Assembly: GCA_947505915.1 (NCBI GenBank)
Contig: CANNNH010000113.1
Coordinates: 1-5,629 of the forward strand
Source of the DNA: Comamonadaceae bacterium
GTDB lineage: Bacteria > Pseudomonadota > Gammaproteobacteria > Burkholderiales > Burkholderiaceae
DNA length: 5,629 nucleotides
Reading direction: 5' to 3'
The notes beneath the pieces were generated by a model. It saw only the letters and a list, made by a program, of their open reading frames with translations, searched no databases and was not told the DNA's origin. Each line of letters opens with the position of its first letter. Within the stretch, counting starts at the first letter, position 1. Made by a program: the position numbers and the translations under genes. This document shows, one piece after another, positions 1 through 5,629 of the stretch.

Positions 1-733
1 CAATTTCCGGCGCTTTGAGCACACTGGCACAGCGCACAGACAGCACGCAAGGAATGGCCAATTGCACCAACCCCAGCATGGCCAGTAATGCAATGTCGTG
101 GGCCGTTGCTGTCAGTGGCAGCGCCAGCGGCAAAGTCACCAGCGATGAAATGAAGGCGCCCACCATCACAGCAGGCACCAGATCTACTTTGTCCCCTTGT
201 GCCTGGCTGCGCTGCACCACCGTCCAGTTGATGGCGCCGGCCATGGGCACCAGCAGCGCGACCAGGGTGCCAGCCAGCTGAGACCCATCGCCGTTGGCTT
301 GCAAATCGCCACCGAACATCCAAGCGATGCCCAATCCCGCAACAGCAATCGCGAGCCAGGTGCGCATAGCAATCTGGTGACCAATAAGCACACGCGCCAG
401 CAATGCTGTTAAAAATGGGCCGACAGCCAGTGTGATCAGCACATTGGCGACGCTCGTCAGGGTCAGCGCCATCATGAAGGCCGTGAACATAAAGCTCCAG
501 CAAACGCCGGAGATCCAAAGTGCACGACCGTCGTGACGAATACGCGAAAAAACCTCACGGCCTTGAAACAGCGGCAACATCACCATCAAAGACAGCAAGG
601 TGAAAAAGCTGCGCCAGAACGTCACTTCAAAACTGCGAGCGCTTTCAAGATGACGCGTCACCACCCCTGCAATCGACCACATGAACGCGATAGCCACCAT
701 CAGCAAGACGGCCCGCGTGTGAGTCAGTTTCAT
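1..733 (-). CDS. DMT superfamily (EamA-type) transporter, 3' end cut by window edge
   Basis: This is an inner-membrane protein of the drug/metabolite transporter superfamily. Such permeases move small metabolites or amino acids, but the substrate cannot be told from sequence. The frame is open from ATG at 731-733 to the left edge: 244 codons, beginning MKLTHTRAVLLMVAIAFMWS, with no stop. The family is usually about 290-300 residues, so roughly 50 are missing. About eight hydrophobic segments are visible (roughly residues 8-25, 37-56, 70-91, 95-117, 124-141, 152-173, 186-206, 212-234). They fit one full EamA repeat plus most of a second; the expected total is ten helices. The stretch LVQLAIPCVLSV followed by VLKAPEI is typical of the end of the second repeat. 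The start lies 22 bases after the typA stop, which suggests co-transcription. No clear Shine-Dalgarno precedes it. The family call is firm and any substrate is unknown. Confidence 0.88.
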   Translation of the reverse strand, partial: MKLTHTRAVLLMVAIAFMWSIAGVVTRHLESARSFEVTFWRSFFTLLSLMVMLPLFQGREVFSRIRHDGRALWISGVCWSFMFTAFMMALTLTSVANVLITLAVGPFLTALLARVLIGHQIAMRTWLAIAVAGLGIAWMFGGDLQANGDGSQLAGTLVALLVPMAGAINWTVVQRSQAQGDKVDLVPAVMVGAFISSLVTLPLALPLTATAHDIALLAMLGLVQLAIPCVLSVRCASVLKAPEI

Positions 734-755
734 AGTTGAATTGCAATCCGGGAAT

Positions 756-2579
756 TTAACGACCGGCGCGTTTGCGCTCGCTCTCAGTCAGGTGGCGCTT
801 ACGCAGGCGAATGGACTTGGGCGTGATTTCCACCAACTCGTCGTCTTCGATGAATTCCACACCGTACTCCAGCGTGCAATCGATCGGTGGTGTGATTTTG
901 ATCGCATCTTCCTTGCCGGAAACGCGGAAATTGGTCAGCTGCTTGGTGCGCGTGGCGTTCACCACCAGATCGTTGTCACGGCTGTGAATGCCCACAATCA
1001 TGCCTTCGTACACAGGATCATTGGCCTTGACGAACATGCGACCGCGGTCGTCGAGTTTGCCCAAGGCGTAGGTGAATATTTCACCGGCGTCCATGGAGAT
1101 CAGCACACCGTTCTTGCGCCCGCCAATGTCACCCTTGTGGGCTTCGTAGCTGTCAAAGATGTTGGAAATCAGTCCCGAGCCACGGGTCAGGTTCAAGAAT
1201 TCGTTGGTGAAACCAATCAGACCACGCGCTGGAATGCGGTATTCCAAACGCACACGTCCACGGCCGTCCGGCTCCATGTTCACCAGCTCGCCTTTGCGCT
1301 CGCCCAGGGCTTGCATCACGCCGCCTTGGTGTTGCTCTTCGATATCAGCCGTGACCAGCTCGATAGGCTCGTATTTTTCACCCTTGACGTCGCGGAACAC
1401 CACGCGTGGTTTGGACACAGCCAGCTCGTAGCCTTCGCGGCGCATGTTTTCCAAGAGGATGGTCAGGTGCAACTCGCCACGACCCATCACTTCAAAGATA
1501 CCTTCTTCGTCGGTTTCCTTGACGCGCAGCGCCACGTTGTGTTGCAACTCTTTTTGCAGGCGGTCCCAGATCTGGCGGCTGGTAACGTACTTGCCTTCAC
1601 GGCCAGCCAAGGGGCTGGTGTTGACGCAAAAGTTCATGGTCAGCGTTGGCTCATCGACCTTGAGCATAGGCAGCGGCATCGGTGTCGTCGGGTCTGTGAT
1701 GGTCACGCCGATGCCGATATCGGTCAGGCCGTTGATCAGCACAATCTCCCCGGGGCCGGCTTCGGTGGCTTGCACACGCTCAAGACCCTGGAAGGTCAAC
1801 ACCTGGTTGATACGGCCTTTGACTGCTTTGCCGTCCGGGCCTTCCATCACCACTACGTCCATCATGGGCTTGATCGTGCCCTGGCTGATGCGGCCAACGC
1901 CGATGCGACCGACAAAGGTCGAGAAGTCGAGCGCAGAAATTTGTAGTTGCAAGGGTGCTTCCGGGTCACCCTTTTGGGCCGGCACGTGATTGAGCACGGT
2001 GTTGAACAGGGCCGACATGTCGGGCCCCCACTGCTCACCGGGCGCGCCCTCTTCCATCGAAGACCAGCCGTTGATGCCTGATGCGTAGACGACCGGGAAG
2101 TCGAGCTGTTCGTCTGTTGCGCCCAATTTGTCGAACAAATCAAACGCAGCGTTGACCACGAAGTCAGGGCGGGCGCCGGGCTTGTCGACCTTGTTGACTA
2201 CCAAAATGGGTTTGAGTCCCAGGGCCAGGGCCTTCTTGGTCACGAAACGCGTTTGCGGCATCGGGCCTTCTTGCGCATCGATCAGCAGCACCACACCGTC
2301 CACCATGGACAGCGCACGCTCGACTTCACCGCCGAAGTCGGCGTGGCCGGGGGTGTCAACGATGTTGATGTGCGTGCCTTCCCAGGTCACAGCGCAGTTT
2401 TTAGCCAGAATCGTGATGCCACGCTCTTTTTCAATGGCGTTGTTGTCCATCACAGTGTCAACCACTTTTTCGTGTTCTGCAAAAGTGCCGGACTGGCGCA
2501 GCAGTTGGTCGACCATGGTGGTTTTGCCATGGTCAACGTGGGCAATGATGGCAATGTTGCGGATCTGTTTAATGGTCAT
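756..2579 (-). CDS. typA: TypA/BipA ribosome-associated translational GTPase
   Basis: A GTPase of the EF-G/LepA class that binds the 70S ribosome. In E. coli it supports 50S assembly at low temperature and stress and virulence gene expression. It has 607 residues, the same length as I recall for E. coli BipA, and aligns from end to end by eye. Visible GTPase motifs are the P-loop AHVDHGKT (13-20), switch I RGITI (53-57), DTPGH (75-79, with the catalytic His) and NKVD (129-132). EF-G-like domains II, III and V follow, then the BipA-specific C-terminal domain containing [14 protein letters not shown] and ending near [19 protein letters not shown]. The start [19 protein letters not shown] is the expected family start, although the upstream AGAAAG is only a weak ribosome-binding site. 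The gene lies 65 bases after truB and 22 before the transporter gene, in the same direction. No frameshift or missing motif was seen. Confidence 0.98.
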   Translation of the reverse strand: MTIKQIRNIAIIAHVDHGKTTMVDQLLRQSGTFAEHEKVVDTVMDNNAIEKERGITILAKNCAVTWEGTHINIVDTPGHADFGGEVERALSMVDGVVLLIDAQEGPMPQTRFVTKKALALGLKPILVVNKVDKPGARPDFVVNAAFDLFDKLGATDEQLDFPVVYASGINGWSSMEEGAPGEQWGPDMSALFNTVLNHVPAQKGDPEAPLQLQISALDFSTFVGRIGVGRISQGTIKPMMDVVVMEGPDGKAVKGRINQVLTFQGLERVQATEAGPGEIVLINGLTDIGIGVTITDPTTPMPLPMLKVDEPTLTMNFCVNTSPLAGREGKYVTSRQIWDRLQKELQHNVALRVKETDEEGIFEVMGRGELHLTILLENMRREGYELAVSKPRVVFRDVKGEKYEPIELVTADIEEQHQGGVMQALGERKGELVNMEPDGRGRVRLEYRIPARGLIGFTNEFLNLTRGSGLISNIFDSYEAHKGDIGGRKNGVLISMDAGEIFTYALGKLDDRGRMFVKANDPVYEGMIVGIHSRDNDLVVNATRTKQLTNFRVSGKEDAIKITPPIDCTLEYGVEFIEDDELVEITPKSIRLRKRHLTESERKRAGR

Positions 2580-2585
2580 GGTTCG

Positions 2586-2612
2586 CTTTCTAAAACTTCT
2601 AAATTTTCTAAA
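2586..2612 (-). repeat. Three 9-base tandem repeats in the typA leader
   Basis: Read on the minus strand, the bases just upstream of typA are TTTAGAAAA, TTTAGAAGT and TTTAGAAAG, directly adjacent, sharing the core TTTAGAA. The array ends six bases before the typA ATG, so it occupies the position of the ribosome-binding site, and its last unit supplies the only weak purine run (AGAAAG). It is markedly AT-rich compared with the surrounding coding DNA and is preceded by an A-run and a T-run (2611-2622). The repetition is directly visible. A function, such as an unstructured leader or a ribosomal S1 binding site, is inference only. Confidence 0.75.
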
Positions 2613-2644
2613 AACTTTTTTTGTCTTGACGGTCAGTACAGGCG

Positions 2645-3667
2645 TCAGGTCAAGGCTGGGGGCTCATGCGAATGTAGCGCCGGACCAGCCGATGCTGCGG
2701 CTTGCAGCATGTCCTGAACTTCAATGGGGCTGAGCAAACGCTCAGGAATCAATTCATTGGCCGTCACATGGGCGGTACCTAAAAACGCGTGGGGCTCACT
2801 GCCAAACACCTGTACAAGCGGCTGGTTTTCAGCACCCCATCGGCCAGGTTCGCCGCGCCGGCGCAGCCCGCTGAGAAATCGACCGGCATCGGCGGAATCA
2901 AGACTCACGCTGGGACTGCCTGCGACCAGTGACTGTGGTGCAAGAAGGCAAGCATCGCGCTCGGCTTCGTTCATGGCTTCCAGGGCCGGCAGGCTCACGC
3001 ATTGGCTGTCTTTGAATCCGCCGGTTTCAATGCGGCGCAAAAAGCCCAGATGCGCTCCGCAACCGATGGCTTCGCCGATGTCCTCGCCCAGTGTGCGGAT
3101 GTAAGTGCCTTTGCTGCAATGCACGACGGCGCGGATGGCAGCGGGTGCGCGGTCATCATGGGCCACACTCAAGTGCAGAGAATGGATCACGACATGGCGC
3201 GCTTCGCGCTCCACCTCTTGCCCGGCGCGCGCATATTCATACAGCGCCTTACCGTCTTTTTTAAGGGCTGAGTACATTGGCGGTACTTGCGACTGCTCCC
3301 CAGAAAACTGCTGCGTGAGTCGCTCCAGCAACTCATGGGTGATCTGCGGTACATCGCGGGTTTCGATCACTTCGCCTTCAGCATCGGCCGTGCTGGTCTT
3401 TTGCCCGAGCAGCAAAACAGCCTCGTAGGTTTTGTCGGCTTCGAGCTGCATCTGGCTGAATTTGGTGGCCGCACCAAAGCAAAGAGGCAGCACCCCTGTG
3501 GCCAGCGGGTCCAGGGTGCCGGTGTGCCCGGCTTTTTCGGCGCGCATCAACCACTTGGCTTTTTGCAAAGCCTGGTTACTGGACAAACCCAAAGGCTTGT
3601 CGAGCAAAAGCACGCCGTGAACGGGACGTCGCTTTATTTTCTGACGAGGGTTGATGGAAGGCGTCAT
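2645..3667 (-). CDS. truB: tRNA pseudouridine-55 synthase TruB
   Basis: Isomerises uridine 55 to pseudouridine in the T-loop of most tRNAs; in E. coli it also acts as a tRNA folding chaperone. With the start at 3665-3667 it has 340 residues (E. coli about 314). The catalytic motif [12 protein letters not shown] places the nucleophilic Asp at D53. KTYEA gives the conserved Tyr at 81, and CSKGTYIRT (184-192) supplies the conserved Arg at 191, followed by [11 protein letters not shown]. The region from about 255 to 320 fits the C-terminal PUA domain. The frame stays open upstream to a TTG at 3742, but those 25 codons (LPFDRFRVNG... to LSKY) are read through the palindrome at 3672-3736 and are unlike the TruB N-terminus. 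I therefore choose [25 protein letters not shown]. No Shine-Dalgarno precedes this ATG. rpsO, which follows truB in E. coli, is absent here; typA follows instead. Confidence 0.96.
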   Translation of the reverse strand: MTPSINPRQKIKRRPVHGVLLLDKPLGLSSNQALQKAKWLMRAEKAGHTGTLDPLATGVLPLCFGAATKFSQMQLEADKTYEAVLLLGQKTSTADAEGEVIETRDVPQITHELLERLTQQFSGEQSQVPPMYSALKKDGKALYEYARAGQEVEREARHVVIHSLHLSVAHDDRAPAAIRAVVHCSKGTYIRTLGEDIGEAIGCGAHLGFLRRIETGGFKDSQCVSLPALEAMNEAERDACLLAPQSLVAGSPSVSLDSADAGRFLSGLRRRGEPGRWGAENQPLVQVFGSEPHAFLGTAHVTANELIPERLLSPIEVQDMLQAAASAGPALHSHEPPALT

Positions 3668-3671
3668 ATAT

Positions 3672-3736
3672 TTCGACAGGCTCGGGGCACAGCCTGCGCT
3701 GCACCCGGCAGCACCGTTAACCCTGAACCTGTCAAA
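3672..3736. repeat. Long imperfect palindrome (dispersed-repeat-like) between rbfA and truB
   Basis: The plus-strand arm TTCGACAGGCTCGGGG (3672-3687) is a near-exact inverted copy of 3721-3736 (CCCTGAACCTGTCAAA). In the minus-strand transcript the arms form a 16-position stem with 13 Watson-Crick pairs, two G-U wobbles and one A-C mismatch. The 33-base loop contains a small perfect hairpin, GCTGC-ACCCG-GCAGC, at 3698-3712. The core TTCGACAGGCTC is one I recognise from memory in intergenic palindromes of many proteobacteria, where spurious translations give peptides such as PFDRLRANG or LSKYM; both signatures appear in slightly altered form in the truB-frame extension. It covers 65 of the 86 gap bases and ends four bases before the truB ATG. 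There is no transposase and no tail of T residues, so it is not a standard terminator. Family membership rests on memory. Confidence 0.75.
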
Positions 3737-3753
3737 GGGCAACGGCGCGTGGG

Positions 3754-4122
3754 TCAGTCGTCTTGGGCGCGGGAGGAAACAGCCTTGGCAATCAAGGCGT
3801 TCATATCGGAAGCATGCTCAGTGGTGCGGTCAAACACAAAGTGCAAGGTGGGCACGGTGTGGATCATCAATTTCTTAAAAAGGCCATTGCGTAAAAATCC
3901 GGCTGCTTGGTTGAGTGCTTCTTCGCACTCTTTGGGATCGCCCACCAGCACGCTGAAATACACCTTAGCATGCGCGTAATCAGGCGTGACCTCGACCGAC
4001 TGGACCGTGACCATGCCCACCCGCGGATCTTTTAACTCGCGCGCGATCAGCTCCGTCAGATCACGTTGGATCTGATCAGCAACGCGAAAACCGCGGTTCG
4101 GGGTGGAAGATTTCTTACGCAT
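3754..4122 (-). CDS. rbfA: 30S ribosome-binding factor RbfA
   Basis: A small KH-like-fold protein that binds the 30S subunit near the 5' end of 16S rRNA, promotes late 16S maturation and is needed for cold growth in E. coli. It has 122 residues (E. coli about 133). Family hallmarks in order are [24 protein letters not shown] (13-36), [17 protein letters not shown] (43-59), AAGFLRNGL (73-81, containing the Ala-x-Gly of the KH-like helix-kink-helix) and VPTLHFVFD (90-98). The start [17 protein letters not shown] matches the family. The frame continues upstream to an ATG at 4201-4203, 11 bases after the infB stop, but that adds 27 residues unlike RbfA and reads through the intergenic hairpin, so I reject it. 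No Shine-Dalgarno precedes 4122. A promoter-like pair sits directly upstream. The gene ends 86 bases before truB. Confidence 0.96.
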   Translation of the reverse strand: MRKKSSTPNRGFRVADQIQRDLTELIARELKDPRVGMVTVQSVEVTPDYAHAKVYFSVLVGDPKECEEALNQAAGFLRNGLFKKLMIHTVPTLHFVFDRTTEHASDMNALIAKAVSSRAQDD

Positions 4123-4128
4123 TGAAAA

Positions 4129-4156
4129 ATAATAGGGTATCGATTGTTGATGGCAA
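4129..4156 (-). promoter_or_regulatory. Candidate sigma-70 promoter immediately upstream of rbfA
   Basis: On the minus strand, TTGCCA (4151-4156, 5 of 6 to TTGACA) and TATTAT (4129-4134, 5 of 6 to TATAAT) are separated by 16 bases. Only six bases (TTTTCA) lie between the -10 box and the rbfA ATG, so the predicted start of transcription falls on or next to the A of that ATG. The patch is AT-rich relative to its surroundings, and no Shine-Dalgarno is present, which would fit a leaderless message. The match is by eye and could be chance; rbfA is presumably also transcribed from upstream of infB. Confidence 0.4.
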
Positions 4157-4176
4157 GGGCGTGACAAACACGCCCT
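4156..4176 (-). other. Strong RNA hairpin in the infB-rbfA gap
   Basis: The minus-strand sequence AGGGCGTG-TTTGT-CACGCCCT is a perfect 8-base-pair stem, six of the pairs G-C, with a five-base loop. It is followed by TGCCATCAAC rather than a U-run, so it does not look like an intrinsic terminator in either direction. It lies 38 bases after the infB stop and borders the candidate rbfA promoter. Possible roles are protecting the infB 3' end or marking an RNA processing site, both inferred. Confidence 0.6.
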
Positions 4177-4192
4177 GAGGCCTGCTTTTGAC

Positions 4193-4210
4193 AGCGCCAC
4201 CATCAGCGCT
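4193..4210 (-). other. Small inverted repeat just after the infB stop codon
   Basis: Minus-strand AGCGC and GCGCT arms (five base pairs, eight-base loop) begin four bases after the infB stop. Together with the stronger hairpin at 4156-4176 this makes two stem-loops in the 92-base gap. Short stems like this arise often by chance in GC-rich DNA, so I give it little weight. Confidence 0.3.
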
Positions 4211-4214
4211 CGCT

Positions 4215-5629
4215 TCAGACCTCGAGCGTCCTGGCCACTTCGCGGATTTCAAAGAACTCCAGGATATCGCCAACCTCGATGTCGTTGTAACCCTTGACGT
4301 TCAAGCCGCACTCGAAACCTTCTTTGACCTCGCGCGCATCGTCCTTGAAGCGCTTGAGCGAGTCGAGCTCTCCAGTGAAGATGACCACGTTTTCGCGCAA
4401 GAGGCGAATGCGCGCGTTGCGGCGAACCACTCCGGCGGTGACCATACAACCGGCAATCGAGCCGATCTTGCTGACCTTGAAGACCTGGCGTATCTCGGCA
4501 TTGCCGATGACTTCTTCTTTCTTCTCCGGCGTCAACATGCCCGACATGGCGGCGCGCAGCTCGTCTACGGCGTCATAAATGATGTTGTAGTAACGGATGT
4601 CGATGCCATTGTTTTCAGCCAGTTTGCGGGCTTGAGCGTCAGCGCGTGTGTTGAAACCGATCAAAACTGCTTTGGATGCAATAGCCAGGTTGACGTCCGA
4701 CTCTGAAATACCGCCCACGGCAGAGTACACGAGCTGAACTTTGACCTCGTCGGTCGACAGCTTGAGGAGGGACTGCGCCAGCGCTTCTTGAGAGCCCTGG
4801 ACATCGGCCTTGATGATGATCGGCAACATCTTGACTTCGCCGCCACCGATATCCGAGAACATGTTCTCGAGCTTGGCGGCCTGCTGCTTGGCCAGTTTGG
4901 TGTTGCGGAACTTGCCCGCACGGTAGGTCGCGATCTCACGGGCACGACGCTCGTCTGTCATGACCATGAACTCGTCGCCGGCTTGCGGCACTTCAGTCAA
5001 ACCTTGAATTTCTACCGGTATCGATGGTCCTGCCGTCTTGATGGTCTTGCCGTTCTCATCCAGCATGGCGCGAACGCGGCCAAAGGTAGAACCTGCCAGC
5101 ACCACATCGCCGGTCTTGAGTGTGCCGGACTGAATCAGCACAGTAGCGACAGGGCCGCGCCCCTTGTCGAGTTGGGCTTCAATGACGAGTCCCTTGGCCA
5201 GGGCGTCAACCGGTGCACGCAGCTCAAGCACTTCGGCTTGCAGCAGCACCTGTTCGAGCAAAGCGTCGATGCCGGCCCCGGTGCGCGCGGACACACCCAC
5301 AAAGGGTACGTCGCCGCCGAACTCTTCGGGTATCACTTCTTCAGCCACCAACTCGCCTTTGACGCGGTCCAGATTGGCGTCGGGTTTGTCGATCTTGTTG
5401 ATCGCGACAACGATAGGGACACCAGCTGCTTTCGCATGCTTGATGGCTTCGCGGGTTTGCGGCATCACGCCGTCGTCCGCTGCGACCACCAGAATCACGA
5501 TGTCAGTGGCCTGCGCGCCACGGGCACGCATGGCCGTGAAGGCCTCGTGACCAGGAGTGTCCAGAAAGGACACCATACCGCGCGGTGTTTCCACATGGTA
5601 AGCACCAATGTGCTGGGTAATGCCACCGG
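4215..5629 (-). CDS. infB: Translation initiation factor IF2, 5' part cut by window edge
   Basis: GTPase that brings fMet-tRNA to the 30S subunit and promotes 50S joining. The last 470 codons are present, entering at the right edge as [22 protein letters not shown]2 of this group is usually about 900 residues or more, so the N-terminal domains and the P-loop are outside the window. Visible GTPase motifs, numbered in the fragment, are the switch I Thr in GGITQHIGA (4), DTPGH (23-27), NKID (77-80) and SAR (113-115). Domain II follows ([18 protein letters not shown]), then the C1 domain ([20 protein letters not shown]) and the fMet-tRNA-binding C2 domain (GSIAGCMVT to [15 protein letters not shown]). 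The end EVARTLEV is at the expected C-terminus. In-frame codons read as starts around 5594 are internal. It heads the rbfA-truB-typA run, consistent with the widespread nusA-infB-rbfA-truB operon. Confidence 0.98.
   Translation of the reverse strand, partial: GGITQHIGAYHVETPRGMVSFLDTPGHEAFTAMRARGAQATDIVILVVAADDGVMPQTREAIKHAKAAGVPIVVAINKIDKPDANLDRVKGELVAEEVIPEEFGGDVPFVGVSARTGAGIDALLEQVLLQAEVLELRAPVDALAKGLVIEAQLDKGRGPVATVLIQSGTLKTGDVVLAGSTFGRVRAMLDENGKTIKTAGPSIPVEIQGLTEVPQAGDEFMVMTDERRAREIATYRAGKFRNTKLAKQQAAKLENMFSDIGGGEVKMLPIIIKADVQGSQEALAQSLLKLSTDEVKVQLVYSAVGGISESDVNLAIASKAVLIGFNTRADAQARKLAENNGIDIRYYNIIYDAVDELRAAMSGMLTPEKKEEVIGNAEIRQVFKVSKIGSIAGCMVTAGVVRRNARIRLLRENVVIFTGELDSLKRFKDDAREVKEGFECGLNVKGYNDIEVGDILEFFEIREVARTLEV

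Noticed and set aside
15..739. Plus-strand open frames opposite the transporter gene
   Set aside because: The minus frame is open for 244 codons with a clear EamA helix pattern. The plus frames are short and compositionally odd.
734..755. Palindrome ATTGCAAT (740-747) between typA and the transporter gene
   Set aside because: An eight-base palindrome is expected by chance and no partner site or operator arrangement is visible.
741..1946. Long plus-strand open frame (401 codons) opposite typA
   Set aside because: It is the antisense shadow of a fully conserved typA. The translation is rich in His, Gln and Val with no recognisable domain, as expected from the complement of a GC-rich gene.
2625..2654. 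Inverted repeat CTTGAC...GTCAAG around the truB stop, considered as a terminator
   Set aside because: The stem is only six base pairs with an 18-base loop, and in the minus transcript it is followed by an A-run before any U-run. It is too weak to call a terminator.
2600..2660. Possible typA promoter in the AT-rich leader
   Set aside because: The -35-like TTGACC and CTGACC boxes have no adequate -10 box at 16-18 bases; the best hexamers match at only three or four positions.
2128..2733. Plus-strand open frame spanning the typA start and the end of truB
   Set aside because: It lies antisense to two well-supported genes, has a low-complexity Ser/Thr/Met-rich translation and no family resemblance.
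4123..4203. Upstream in-frame ATG giving RbfA 27 more residues
   Set aside because: The extra residues are read through an intergenic hairpin, have no resemblance to RbfA, and [17 protein letters not shown] is the usual family start. The 11-base distance to the infB stop keeps it a minor alternative.
4188..4706. Plus-strand open frame (172 codons) opposite the infB 3' end
   Set aside because: It is antisense to the conserved IF2 C1/C2 domains. Acidic, Leu/Asp-rich composition comes from the reverse complement of infB codons; no domain is recognised.

Overview
The window is a single-direction block of housekeeping translation genes, all read on the minus strand, from a moderately GC-rich betaproteobacterium. 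The protein sequences and the order infB-rbfA-truB-typA resemble what I remember of Burkholderiales, most likely Comamonadaceae (Rhodoferax/Polaromonas-like). That placement is from memory, not from a database search.

Layout in transcription order (right to left): the 3' part of infB (translation initiation factor IF2), cut by the right edge; a 92-base gap with two hairpins and a candidate promoter; rbfA (30S maturation factor); an 86-base gap filled mostly by a long imperfect palindrome resembling a dispersed repeat; truB (tRNA pseudouridine-55 synthase); a short AT-rich leader with three 9-base tandem repeats; typA/bipA (ribosome-associated GTPase), complete; and after 22 bases the 5' part of a DMT/EamA-family membrane transporter gene, cut by the left edge. 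No gap exceeds 100 bases, so there is no unexplained long non-coding stretch.

The first four genes form a coherent set. IF2 places initiator tRNA and joins the subunits, RbfA matures the 30S subunit, TruB modifies and helps fold tRNA, and BipA/TypA assists 50S assembly and stress adaptation. In E. coli, IF2, RbfA and BipA are all linked to growth in the cold. The transporter has no obvious functional tie and may simply share the transcript.

I see no novel defence system, mobile island or CRISPR array. The points worth a second look lie between the genes. The palindrome ends four bases before the truB start and creates a spurious N-terminal extension in the truB frame. A promoter-like pair is placed so that an rbfA transcript would begin at or next to its AUG (leaderless). 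None of the four start codons in the window has a convincing Shine-Dalgarno sequence.
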